DNA of 64,000 nt from Streptomyces sp. 1-11 (GTDB taxonomy: Bacteria; Actinomycetota; Actinomycetes; Streptomycetales; Streptomycetaceae): NCBI RefSeq assembly GCF_007176755.1, contig NZ_BJTV01000007.1, positions 368,303 through 432,302 on the forward strand, in the 5' to 3' direction. Position 1 is the stretch's first letter, and each line of letters opens with the position of its first letter. Shown in pieces: positions 16,514 through 24,256 of the stretch. The notes below the pieces were generated by a model, which saw only the letters and a list, made by a program, of their open reading frames with translations, had not been told where the DNA came from and did no database searches. The translations under genes were made by a program, and so were the position numbers.

Positions 16514-17779
16514 TCATCGGCGGTAGGCGGCGGCGCCGACGGCGGGCAGGAGGGCGAGGGAGAGGGCGCCGCCGGTCAGCGCGAGGGCGGGGTAGCCGGT
16601 GGCGGCGACGATGACGCCGGAGGCCATGCCGCCGGTGGCACCGGCGATCGCGATGGAGACGTCTACCAGGCCCTGGGTCTTGGCGCGGGTGGCCAGTGGC
16701 ACGGTGTCGGTGAGGATCGCGGTGCCTGCCACGAGGCCGAAGTTCCAGCCCAGGCCGAGCAGGGCGAGGGCGAGCGCGAGGAGGGCGACGGAGTCGGCGG
16801 GCGCGGCAGCGGCCAGGACGCCCGCGGTGAGCAGGGTGATGCCCGAGACGGCGGCGATCTTCATGCGCCCGTAGCGGTCGACGAGCCAGCCGGTGAGCGG
16901 TGAGGGCAGGTACATGGCGCCGATGTGGACGGCGATGACGAGGCCGGAGGCGGTGGTGCCGTGACCGTGGTCGTGCATGTGGACCGGCGTCATCGTCATG
17001 ATCGCGACCATGACCAGCTGGGTGAGGACCATGACCAGGGCGCCGAGGACCACGCCTCCGCGACCCTCGCTCGTGTCGGTGGCGCCGACGCCGGCCGGGT
17101 CGGTCGCGGCGTCAGCTTCCTTCGCCTGGGCGACGGAGCGGGCCAGGAGCAGCGGGTCGGGCCGCAGCCACAGGGTGAGGACGAGCGCGGCCAACGCATA
17201 AGCAGTGCCGGAGAGGAGGAACGGTCCGGCGAGATTCGGGATACCGAGGTGCTCGGCGAAGGCGCCTGTAGGGGCGGCAAGGTTGGGTCCGGCGACGCCG
17301 CCGAGGGTGGTGGCGACCAGAACGGTGGAGACAGCGCGGGCGCGGTGGCCGGGTGCGGCGAGGTCGGCTCCGGCGTAGCGGGCCTGGAGGTTGGTGGCGG
17401 TGCCGGCGCCGTAGACGAACAGGCCGAGGAACAGCAGGAGGGGGTTGTCCAGAACGGCTGCGGTGATGACGCCGGCCGAGCCGATGGCGCCGGTGAGATA
17501 GCCGCCGGCGAGGCCGGGACGGCGGCCTCTCGCCTGGGAGACGCGGCCGACGGCGACGGCGGTGAGCGCGGATCCGGCGGTGATCAGGGCGCTGGGCAGT
17601 CCGGCGAGGCTGGTGGAGCCGAGCATGTCCTGGGCGAGGAGGGCGCCGACGGTGACGCCGGCGGCGAGACCTGCGCCGCTGAGAATCTGTGAGGCGACCA
17701 GAACCCGCAGGATGCGGCGCTGGGACAGAGCGGCATCGGGTATGTGGATCGTTGCGTGGGTGGGTGCGTGCGGGGTCAT
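16514..17779 (-). CDS. MFS transporter
   Basis: A 421-residue major facilitator protein with about 12 segments. The TM2-TM3 loop reads VSQARGRRPGLAGG (motif A-like), the central cytoplasmic loop is acidic (AQAKEADAATDPAGVGATDT), and the second-half motif LVDRYGRMKIAAV is clear. A His-rich VHMHDHGHG segment in the first loop of the second half is unusual and could bind metal. The ATG at 17779 gives a short polar N-terminus. No regulator is adjacent and the substrate is unknown. Confidence 0.85.
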   Translation of the reverse strand: MTPHAPTHATIHIPDAALSQRRILRVLVASQILSGAGLAAGVTVGALLAQDMLGSTSLAGLPSALITAGSALTAVAVGRVSQARGRRPGLAGGYLTGAIGSAGVITAAVLDNPLLLFLGLFVYGAGTATNLQARYAGADLAAPGHRARAVSTVLVATTLGGVAGPNLAAPTGAFAEHLGIPNLAGPFLLSGTAYALAALVLTLWLRPDPLLLARSVAQAKEADAATDPAGVGATDTSEGRGGVVLGALVMVLTQLVMVAIMTMTPVHMHDHGHGTTASGLVIAVHIGAMYLPSPLTGWLVDRYGRMKIAAVSGITLLTAGVLAAAAPADSVALLALALALLGLGWNFGLVAGTAILTDTVPLATRAKTQGLVDVSIAIAGATGGMASGVIVAATGYPALALTGGALSLALLPAVGAAAYRR

Positions 17780-18230
17780 TTCCTCTTCCGGGGCAGGGCT
17801 GCAAGCGTGGCGACGTTGACGGCCCGGATCAGGTTCGGTGGGTCATATCGGGATCGGTGGGTCGTAGGGCAGTGTGCGGGGTGGGGCGTCGGCTGACATC
17901 GGGGGAGCGGGGCGGGCGCGGTGATCAGGTTGTCGGTGTTCTCCAGTGCCGTCAGCACGAATTGTGCAGCTCTTTCCCCTGCGGCTGGGGCGCCTTCGAC
18001 GTGTCCGGCGTACTCGACACCAGCGCCCCGCACGCCTACCTGCGCTGGTGCAACGCCCACGCCCGCCACCGCGACGTCCTGCCCGCCGGACGCAAAGAAC
18101 GCGCCCGCATCCGAAGCGAGGCAGGCGTTCGCCAGGGCGGCCGTTCCCTCGCCACCGCGGCGTCACGACCAGGCGAACTCATGCGGTCACTGCAGGAGCG
18201 AGGGACAGCGCGCCCGGCAAGCACCCGCTC
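17780..18230. other. 451-bp region with a possible gene remnant
   Basis: On the + strand, about 17995-18150 encodes FDVSGVLDTSAPHAYLRWCN and further basic residues with good coding character. It has no start, ribosome site or recognisable continuation. It looks like a short surviving piece of a larger actinomycete gene that I cannot name. The rest holds nothing I can support. Confidence 0.3.
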
Positions 18231-18641
18231 TTACGCGTTCGACCAGCCCCGCTCGCAGAGCACGAGCCGGTAACCGTCCGGATCCTCGACCGTGACGCCC
18301 CACCGGTTCCAGTACGGGTTCGGCGACGGCACCCGCTTGCCGCCGTGCTCCTCCAGACGGGTGACCAGGTCGTCGGGCACCGGGCCGTCGACGTAGATCA
18401 CCAGCAGGTCCTCCTCGGTGGGCCTGGGCTCGACGGGCCGGGCGGGCTCGTGGACCAGCTCCAGATGCCAGTCGGCATCCGGCCAGCCCACCATCAGCAG
18501 GTCGTGCCCACCGGGTTCCGACCCGCCCTCGGCCCGCCACACCACACAGAGTCCCAGCCCCCGCACCCAGAACCGCTCGGCCACCGCCAGGTTCCGGGAA
18601 GGCCGAGCGATGCGGATGTGACTACGACCGTTGACGGGCAT
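18231..18641 (-). CDS. VOC-superfamily (glyoxalase-like) protein
   Basis: A 136-residue protein of the vicinal oxygen chelate fold. The first betaalphabeta unit starts HIRIARPSRNLAVAERFWVR and the second ends WGVTVEDPDGYRLVLCERGW, the usual metal-ligand-bearing end strand. One domain suggests a homodimer. Members include glyoxalase, dioxygenases and drug-sequestering proteins, and the role here is open. The gene stands alone, with an insertion-sequence scrap just upstream of its 5' side. Confidence 0.85.
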   Translation of the reverse strand: MPVNGRSHIRIARPSRNLAVAERFWVRGLGLCVVWRAEGGSEPGGHDLLMVGWPDADWHLELVHEPARPVEPRPTEEDLLVIYVDGPVPDDLVTRLEEHGGKRVPSPNPYWNRWGVTVEDPDGYRLVLCERGWSNA

Positions 18642-18852
18642 CGTGACCTCTTCCTGAGCTGCCGATTCCTGCTCGGCAGCCTAGGTATCAGGCTCTCGCG
18701 CGACCATCGGCCGATCGCCCTGGACCACAAGTCCTAGTTCCGTGACCGGAATCCCGCCGGGCCTCACGAGCCGGTGAACCCTTCCGGTCGCAGCACCAGC
18801 GCTGCCGACCCTCTCCGGCGATGCTCACGACCCTCGGGGTCACCTCGGCTCG

Positions 18853-18905
18853 TCAGCCGTACAGCCAGGGGACGGTCCGCTCGATGACCCATCGGCGTCC
18901 AACAC
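18853..18905 (-). mobile_element. IS5-type transposase fragment
   Basis: Read leftwards, this short stretch encodes GRRWVIERTVPWLYG followed by a stop. RRWVIERT..WL is the C-terminal hallmark of IS5-family DDE transposases and includes the catalytic Glu. Nothing else of the element is recognisable, so this is a decayed scrap with no terminal repeats seen. Confidence 0.6.
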
Positions 18906-18971
18906 CTCCACCCCGGCTCACTTCGTGCACCAGACTTGCCTTCGTTTCCTCACGGAGAAGGGACGCCAGGC

Positions 18972-19535
18972 ATGGCCAACAGCGCACTTCTGGTGATGGA
19001 CGTCCAACGGGACGTCGTGGCCATCGCCGACGACGGTTCCGGATACCTGGCGCGCTTGCGCAAGGCGATCGACGGTTCCCGGGCTGCTGGCATCCCCGTG
19101 ATCTACGTGGTGATGAGGTTACGGCCGGGCGATCCGGAGGTCAGCCCTCGCAACAAGGTGATCACAAACGTTGTGCGGGCCGGCCTGTTCACCGAGGGTG
19201 CCCCTGGCACCGAGATCCATCCCGACGTCGCACCCCAGCAGGGAGACGTCGTGGTTACCAAAAGGCGGGGAAGCGCGTTCTCGGGCGGCGACCTCGACCT
19301 GGTCCTCAGGGCCCGCAACATCGACAGCCTTGTTCTCACCGGCATCGCCACCAGCGCTGTCGTGCTCTCCACCCTTTGGCACGCCATTGACCTGGACTTC
19401 GGCCTCACTGTCCTGGCGGACGCCTGCCTCGACACCGACCCCGAGGTGCACACCATGCTCACCGAGAAACTGTTCCCGCAGTGGGCGGATGTCGTCGCCG
19501 TCGACGACTGGCTCAAAACCATCGCACCGCAATAG
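18972..19535 (+). CDS. Isochorismatase-fold hydrolase lacking the catalytic Cys
   Basis: A 187-residue isochorismatase-like protein. Asp10 (VMDVQRD) and Lys97 (VTKRRGSAF) of the usual triad are present. The nucleophile position in LTGIATSAVVLST is Val130 where active cysteine hydrolases have Cys. The rest of the fold is intact, and I recall Streptomyces relatives with the same change, so this is a subfamily trait, not a fresh mutation. It may therefore bind rather than hydrolyse its ligand, like true isochorismatases that use no Cys nucleophile. The ATG at 18972 is preceded by GGAGAAGGGA. Confidence 0.82.
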   Translation: MANSALLVMDVQRDVVAIADDGSGYLARLRKAIDGSRAAGIPVIYVVMRLRPGDPEVSPRNKVITNVVRAGLFTEGAPGTEIHPDVAPQQGDVVVTKRRGSAFSGGDLDLVLRARNIDSLVLTGIATSAVVLSTLWHAIDLDFGLTVLADACLDTDPEVHTMLTEKLFPQWADVVAVDDWLKTIAPQ

Positions 19536-19616
19536 CGGTCACTCTCCGCCGACTCCGGGCGCTGTCCGCTGTCGGGTCCGGATCCGGGTCCGGCGGCGGG
19601 CCGCCTACCTCAGTCT

Positions 19617-19630
19617 TCGAAATATTTCGA
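19617..19630. promoter_or_regulatory. Perfect 14-bp AT-rich palindrome upstream of the mannanase
   Basis: TCGAAATATTTCGA is its own reverse complement and stands out in very GC-rich DNA. It lies 75 bp before the CebR box and has CGAA/TTCG half-sites. It could be a second operator for the mannanase gene. The regulator is unknown. Confidence 0.45.
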
Positions 19631-19691
19631 CGCACTCGTGCCCGATACCTTGTCAGAGCAACGCGCCTCTCCTACCTTTCCTGCGACGTGG

Positions 19692-19705
19692 TGGGAGCGC
19701 TCCCA
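19692..19705. promoter_or_regulatory. CebR operator box
   Basis: TGGGAGCGCTCCCA is a perfect palindrome identical to the known CebR consensus. CebR is the LacI-family repressor of Streptomyces cellulose genes and is released by cello-oligosaccharides. The box lies 100 bp before the mannanase start codon. Confidence 0.88.
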
Positions 19706-19804
19706 AGATCGGCTGGCGCGTCGCGCTCTCCGCCCTCCACCCCCTGTGAGAGGACCTCCGTGCGAATTTCCCACGAACTCTGACAACGTTATCCAGGAGG
19801 GAAG

Positions 19805-20956
19805 ATGAAGAATCCACTCAGGAAAAAGCGGGTTCGGGCAGCGGCCCTCGCCGCCACCGGTCTGCTGGCGCTGCTGGGTCAGTTATTCGGCGCAACCGGC
19901 ACCGCGCAGGCCGCCACGGCCGGCATCCACGTCAGCAACGGCCGGGTGGTCGAGGGCAACGGCTCGGACTTCGTGATGCGCGGGGTCAGCCACGCATACG
20001 TCTGGTACCCCGGACAGACCAGTGCCATCGGCGACATCGCGGCCAAGGGATCCAACACCGTCCGTGTGGTCCTCGGCGGCGGCAATCGCTGGACGAAGAC
20101 CAGCGCCGCCGAAATCTCCACCATCATCGGCCAGTGCAAGCAGCACAAGCTCATCTGCGTACTGGAGGACCACGACACCACTGGCTACGGCGAGGACAGC
20201 GCCGCCGCCTCACTGGACCAAGCGGTCGCCTACTGGAAGAGCGTCAAGAGCGCCCTTGACGGTCAGGAGAGCTACGTCGTCATCAACATCGGCAACGAAC
20301 CCTGGGGCAACAACAACACCGGACAATGGACCAGCGCCACCCAGAGCGCCATCGGCCAGATGCGTGCAGCCGGCTTCCACCACGCCCTGATGGTCGACGC
20401 GCCCAACTGGGGCCAGGACTGGTCGGCCACGATGCGTAACAACGCCTCTACCGTCCTGGCCTCCGACCCCGACCACAACACCATCTTCTCAGTGCACATG
20501 TACGGGGTCTACAACAGCGCCGACAAGGTGAACGGCTACCTCAACTCCTTCGTCAACGCCCACTTGCCCATTGTCATCGGCGAGTTCGGCTTCAAACACA
20601 GCGATGGCGACGTCGAAGAGGACACCATCATGGCCACAGCGCAGTCCAAAGGCCTCGGCTACCTCGGTTGGTCCTGGAGCGGCAACGGCGGTGACGTCTC
20701 CTACCTCGACATGGTCAACGGGTTCAACCCCGGCTCGATGACCACCTGGGGCAGCCGCATCTTCGACGGCGTCAACGGCATTGCCTCCACCGCGCGGATC
20801 GCCACCGTCTACGGGGGCGGCGGCACGGGCGGTGGCGGCACGGCGCCGAACGGCTATCCGTACTGTGTCAACGGCAGCGCCTCGGACCCCGACGGCGACG
20901 GCTGGGGCTGGGAGAACAACGCCTCCTGCGTCGTCCGCGGCAGCCGCGCCGACTGA
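19805..20956 (+). CDS. manA: Secreted GH5 beta-mannanase with CBM10-like domain
   Basis: A 383-residue secreted endo-beta-1,4-mannanase. The signal peptide is 1-36 (KNPLRKKRVR, hydrophobic core, cleavage after AQA). The GH5 catalytic domain runs to about 335, with acid/base Glu165 in INIGNEPWG and nucleophile Glu260 in IVIGEFGF. A GGGGTGGGG linker follows, then a ~35-residue CBM10-like module (YPYCVNG...DGDGWGWENNASCVV). The whole layout follows Streptomyces lividans ManA as I remember it, including HMYGVY and YLGWSWSGNGG. AGGAGGGA precedes the ATG. It should cut mannan and galactomannan outside the cell. A CebR box upstream ties it to cellulose-derived signals; a hairpin follows. Confidence 0.9.
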   Translation: MKNPLRKKRVRAAALAATGLLALLGQLFGATGTAQAATAGIHVSNGRVVEGNGSDFVMRGVSHAYVWYPGQTSAIGDIAAKGSNTVRVVLGGGNRWTKTSAAEISTIIGQCKQHKLICVLEDHDTTGYGEDSAAASLDQAVAYWKSVKSALDGQESYVVINIGNEPWGNNNTGQWTSATQSAIGQMRAAGFHHALMVDAPNWGQDWSATMRNNASTVLASDPDHNTIFSVHMYGVYNSADKVNGYLNSFVNAHLPIVIGEFGFKHSDGDVEEDTIMATAQSKGLGYLGWSWSGNGGDVSYLDMVNGFNPGSMTTWGSRIFDGVNGIASTARIATVYGGGGTGGGGTAPNGYPYCVNGSASDPDGDGWGWENNASCVVRGSRAD

Positions 20957-20970
20957 GCCGCCACCCCCAG

Positions 20971-20997
20971 AGGGGCGCGGCGCCGTGCCGCGCCCCT
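20971..20997 (+). terminator. Hairpin terminator after the mannanase
   Basis: AGGGGCGCGGC (20971-20981) and GCCGCGCCCCT (20987-20997) are perfect 11-base arms with a five-base loop, 15 bp after the stop codon, followed by a short TTCA. Confidence 0.85.
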
Positions 20998-21170
20998 TCA
21001 CCCCTGCACCGCCCCCACGACACCGGTGCGCAAGCCCGGCGGCAGCGCGGTCGCCGCATCGAGCAGCCCTTGCTGCATCCTCCGGGTCACCAAGATCGCG
21101 AACCAAGCTGCGTTCAGGTAGACGAACTGCACGGCCCCGGCGAAGGCGCTGATCGCGTCCGCGCGCCTGC
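20998..21170 (-). pseudogene. Possible DUF1003 gene remnant
   Basis: Read leftwards, ADAISAFAGAVQFVYLNAAW and the following residues resemble the first membrane segment of DUF1003 proteins (a D.ITxFxGSMxFVYxHxxWF-type line). Neither the upstream half nor the second membrane segment is present. Probably a decayed scrap; the resemblance is by eye only. Confidence 0.3.
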
Positions 21171-21347
21171 TCTCGGTCGCGCGGATCGGGCCGTAACCAG
21201 CGTGTTCGGGCCGCGGTCGCGGGCCGCGGAAGCGCTGCGGGAAGAGGGCTTCAGCGTGCCCCTCTCCACCGAGCAGTATGAGGCTGATCGGGTGACGATG
21301 GAGATGTAAGGACGTTACGACGCTGCTCCGAAAAGGAGGCAGGTGCC

Positions 21348-22025
21348 ATGACATCTCCTTCCGATTCCCATGGCTCCGTGCCACCAAGCGACACCAAACC
21401 TCAAGAAGGCCCGCTGGCCGAAGGCATGTCCGCCGTGGCGAATCTGGGCTGGCAGATCTTGCTCACCATGGGCCTGGCCACCATTGCTCTGGGTGTCATC
21501 GCCCTGGTCTGGCCGGGCGAGACACTGCGCGTCGTCGGCATACTCTTCGGTGTCTACCTGCTGGCCACCGGTGTATTCCAACTAGCCGCCGCGTTCGGCA
21601 CCCACGTCGCCCGGCACCTTCGCGTGCTGCACTTCGTCGCCGGCGCGGTCTCCATCCTGCTGGGACTGATCTGCTTCCGGGGCACCTTGCAGTCCATCTT
21701 CCTGCTTGCCCTGTGGATCGGCTTCAGTTGGCTGATGCGCGGGACCCTGGAGACGGTCGCTGCGGCCTCCGATCAGACCATGCCGGCGCGCGGCTGGCAC
21801 GTGGCCTTCGGCATCATCGGCACTCTGGCCGGGATCGTGATGATCGTCATGCCGTTCGCTTCCATCGCGACGCTCACCCTCGTAGCGGGCGTCATGGCCA
21901 TAGTCCTGGGTCTCACCGAAGTGGTCCGCGCCATCACGACACGCGTCGAGATCGGCCGCCTGGCTTCCAGCACGCCCACGCAGCGGCGCCCCCTGTTCCA
22001 CACACGTCCGCATCCGCAGCACTGA
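21348..22025 (+). CDS. HdeD-family membrane protein (DUF308)
   Basis: A 225-residue membrane protein with six hydrophobic segments after a ~25-residue polar N-terminus, matching HdeD/DUF308. Typical lines are GLATIALGVIALVWPGETL, a repeated GIxxxxxGIVMIVMP segment in the second half and VAGVMAIVLGLTEVVRAI. In E. coli HdeD is linked to acid resistance at high cell density; in actinomycetes the role is untested. AAGGAGG precedes the ATG. The downstream AraC gene is on the same strand but separated by 114 bp with a small hairpin, so it is probably its own unit. Confidence 0.87.
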   Translation: MTSPSDSHGSVPPSDTKPQEGPLAEGMSAVANLGWQILLTMGLATIALGVIALVWPGETLRVVGILFGVYLLATGVFQLAAAFGTHVARHLRVLHFVAGAVSILLGLICFRGTLQSIFLLALWIGFSWLMRGTLETVAAASDQTMPARGWHVAFGIIGTLAGIVMIVMPFASIATLTLVAGVMAIVLGLTEVVRAITTRVEIGRLASSTPTQRRPLFHTRPHPQH

Positions 22026-22139
22026 TCGGGTCCAGTCCCGGATGGCGCCTGCACTGGCCCCGAAGTCGGGGCTGGTTGGCCAGAGGAGTGTCAGACTTCG
22101 GTTCGGAAGCGGGGTGTTGCCTGTGGAGGGGAACCAGGA

Positions 22140-22859
22140 TTGAGTCTGGAGATCGAGAGCCGTCCGTCGGAACTGCCGTACATAGAGCGGGTGTGGCGCA
22201 GTCGCAGCGGAGACGTCAGCGCGATCATGTCGGTCGCGACGTCGCACTGGGAGCTGGTGTTCTGGGAACACCGCGGCGAGGTGCGGGCGGCGGTGCTGGG
22301 GCCGGAGGCGAAGGCGTCTCGTGCGCCGGTCCCGCGGGATGCCGTCTTCTTCGGGATCAGTTTCGCGTTGGGCACCTCGATGCCGCACATTCCGGACAGC
22401 CGGCTGGTGGGCGGCAATGCGGCGATCCCCGACGTGACGAGGCGGTCGCTGTGGCTGAAGGGGTCGGCCTGGCACGTTCCCGACTTCCACAACGCCGAGG
22501 CATTCGTGCTGCGGATGGTGCGAGAGGGCATCGTGGACCTGGATCCGACCGTTGCCGCGGTACTCGGCGGCGCGGCCCCGGATGTCTCCGCTCGAACTCT
22601 GCAGCGGCGCTTCGTCGCGGCGACCGGCCAGACACAGGGCGCCATCCGGCAGGTCCACCGGGCCCGCCAGGCAGCCGTGCTGATCCAGGAGGGGATACCG
22701 GCCCACGAGGTCGTGCACCGGCTTGGGTACTTCGACCAGCCGCACCTGGCGCGTTCTCTGAAGCGGTACGTGGGGCGAACCGCCACGCAACTGGGCGCGC
22801 CGGATGCGGCGGAGCCGCTGTCGCTTCTGTACAAGACCTGCCCATGGGCGCCTGCCTAG
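22140..22859 (+). CDS. AraC-family transcriptional regulator
   Basis: A 239-residue AraC-type regulator starting at TTG, with GGAGGGG nine bases upstream. The N-terminal part (YIERVWRSRSGDVSAIMS, VFWEHRGEV) is a DUF6597-like cupin sensor. The C-terminal HTH_18 contains SARTLQRRFVAATGQTQGA and HEVVHRLGYFDQPHLARSLK. It is followed 72 bp later by a DHFR-like gene on the same strand. This AraC plus DHFR-fold pairing recurs in actinomycetes and suggests a two-gene operon. The inducer is unknown. Confidence 0.82.
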   Translation: MSLEIESRPSELPYIERVWRSRSGDVSAIMSVATSHWELVFWEHRGEVRAAVLGPEAKASRAPVPRDAVFFGISFALGTSMPHIPDSRLVGGNAAIPDVTRRSLWLKGSAWHVPDFHNAEAFVLRMVREGIVDLDPTVAAVLGGAAPDVSARTLQRRFVAATGQTQGAIRQVHRARQAAVLIQEGIPAHEVVHRLGYFDQPHLARSLKRYVGRTATQLGAPDAAEPLSLLYKTCPWAPA

Positions 22860-22931
22860 GTTTTTGCCGTAGTCGACGGGGCGGCCCAGTGGCCGCAACA
22901 AGCCACGGCCCCGGATCACCGCGGAGGAATC

Positions 22932-23486
22932 ATGCGCAAGGTTGTCTCAGGTCTTTTCATGTCGCTCGACGGTGTCGTACAGGCCCCCAACGAATGGCAG
23001 TTCGAGTTCGACGAGGAGATGGGCGCGACACTGGCCGGCACGCTGGAGAGCGCCGACACGATCCTGCTGGGTGGGAAGACGTTCACCGAGTGGGCCGGAT
23101 ACTGGCCGACGGTGACCAGCGGTGAGGACGCCGATTTCGCGAAGTGGATCAACGAGTCGCCCAAGTACGTCGTCTCCTCGACACTGGACAGCGTCGACGA
23201 CTGGGCGAACAGCACGCTGATCAAGGGTGACCTGGCGGCTGCGGTCAATGAGCTCAGGGCGGCCGAGGGCAAGGACATCACCGTGGCGGGCAGCCCGACG
23301 CTGGTGCGCTCTCTGCTGGAACTGGACTTGCTGGACGAACTCGTGCTCCTGATCCACCCGGTGGTGGCCGGCGAGGGCCGCAAGAAGCTGTTCGCCGACG
23401 ACACAGCGTTGAAGAAGCTGCGGCTGGCGAGCGCCCGGCCGACCAGCAGCGGGGTGATCATCGCGACCTACCGCCCGGGACGTTGA
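22932..23486 (+). CDS. RibD/DHFR-like dihydrofolate reductase family protein
   Basis: A 184-residue DHFR-fold protein: MRKVVSGLFMSLDGVVQAPN at the start, ILLGGKTFTEWAGYWP, the KYVVSSTL strand, the NADPH-loop TVAGSPTLVRSLL and HPVVAGEGRKKLF. Its GGAGGAAT ribosome site is close to the ATG. It is probably co-transcribed with the AraC gene upstream. It belongs to a different subgroup from the one at 12847-13410, so the two are not recent duplicates. The physiological substrate is unknown. Confidence 0.87.
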   Translation: MRKVVSGLFMSLDGVVQAPNEWQFEFDEEMGATLAGTLESADTILLGGKTFTEWAGYWPTVTSGEDADFAKWINESPKYVVSSTLDSVDDWANSTLIKGDLAAAVNELRAAEGKDITVAGSPTLVRSLLELDLLDELVLLIHPVVAGEGRKKLFADDTALKKLRLASARPTSSGVIIATYRPGR

Positions 23487-23622
23487 GCCAGCGGCACTAT
23501 AAGGCTGGCGCAGGCGCTGCGACGCATTTTCTCAGATCTTCGCGGTGATCGGCGATGGGCAAGTATCTTTCATATACAGCGCGATTGGCTCGCTCTCATC
23601 GCATGGATCCAGGAGAAGCAAC

Positions 23623-23901
23623 ATGAGTGAACTCGGCCAGCGGCCGACAGCGGACCCGCGGGTGCCGGCGATACCACGCACGATCAACGCCATCGGTGAG
23701 GCGCTCAGCCCCGGCAGGCGCATGGCCTTCTTCGCAGCCGTCGGCGGGGCGGAGCAGGGTGAGAGGCTGAACGACGTGATGAGCCTCTGGTGGATGGAAG
23801 CGATGTTCGAGGGGGTTCCCGGACGCGAACAGCGTCTGGCCGATACCGTCGCCGGTCGCGGGCTCGTCCCGCTGCCTGAGGTCGTAGAGGAAGCCAGTTG
23901 A
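23623..23901 (+). CDS. Small soluble protein, first of a coupled pair
   Basis: A 92-residue protein with an ATG preceded by GGAGAAG. The core RTINAIGEALSPGRRMAFFA and the following LNDVMSLWWMEAM helix resemble short actinomycete proteins I have seen encoded before RelE-like partners. The stop overlaps the TTG start of the next gene by four bases (TTGA). By position and size it could be an antitoxin, though no DNA-binding motif is obvious. Function not assigned. Confidence 0.65.
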   Translation: MSELGQRPTADPRVPAIPRTINAIGEALSPGRRMAFFAAVGGAEQGERLNDVMSLWWMEAMFEGVPGREQRLADTVAGRGLVPLPEVVEEAS

Positions 23902-24206
23902 GCACAGAGTCCATGGGCTGGACGGCTGTCACCGAGGCCACGGCGTCCCAGGTGCTGGCGGATATGCAGGCGTCGGGAGCGGCTCAACTGCAACAAACGA
24001 TCGTACGTTTTCTGCGGGCACTGGCTCTGGAAGTCGGCAGTGCCGTGGAAGTCGGCAAGACACCACCAGGCCTTCCGATTGATATCAACGGAATCGTCTG
24101 GTATAGCATCCCTATTCCCTGGGAGAACGTATTCTTCAATTACAGCATTTACCCTTCCGAGCGGCAGATTCGCGTTTGTGACCTCATTTGGGTTTCGGTC
24201 GATTAA
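23898..24206 (+). CDS. Small protein, RelE/ParE-like end; possible toxin
   Basis: A 102-residue protein translated from a TTG that overlaps the preceding stop codon. The first half is helical (ATASQVLADMQASGAAQLQQ). The second half ends in beta strands of the style NYSIYPSERQIRVCDLIWV, recalling the last strands of RelE/ParE toxins. Codon use near the end is less GC-biased than in neighbours (AATTAC, ATT), which hints at horizontal origin. The pair might be a toxin-antitoxin module; I cannot confirm the fold by eye. Confidence 0.55.
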   Translation: MSTESMGWTAVTEATASQVLADMQASGAAQLQQTIVRFLRALALEVGSAVEVGKTPPGLPIDINGIVWYSIPIPWENVFFNYSIYPSERQIRVCDLIWVSVD

Positions 24207-24256
24207 TCGATATCGGCTTCCTCGACGACACCCGTGGACCGACGACGTCGGCGATA

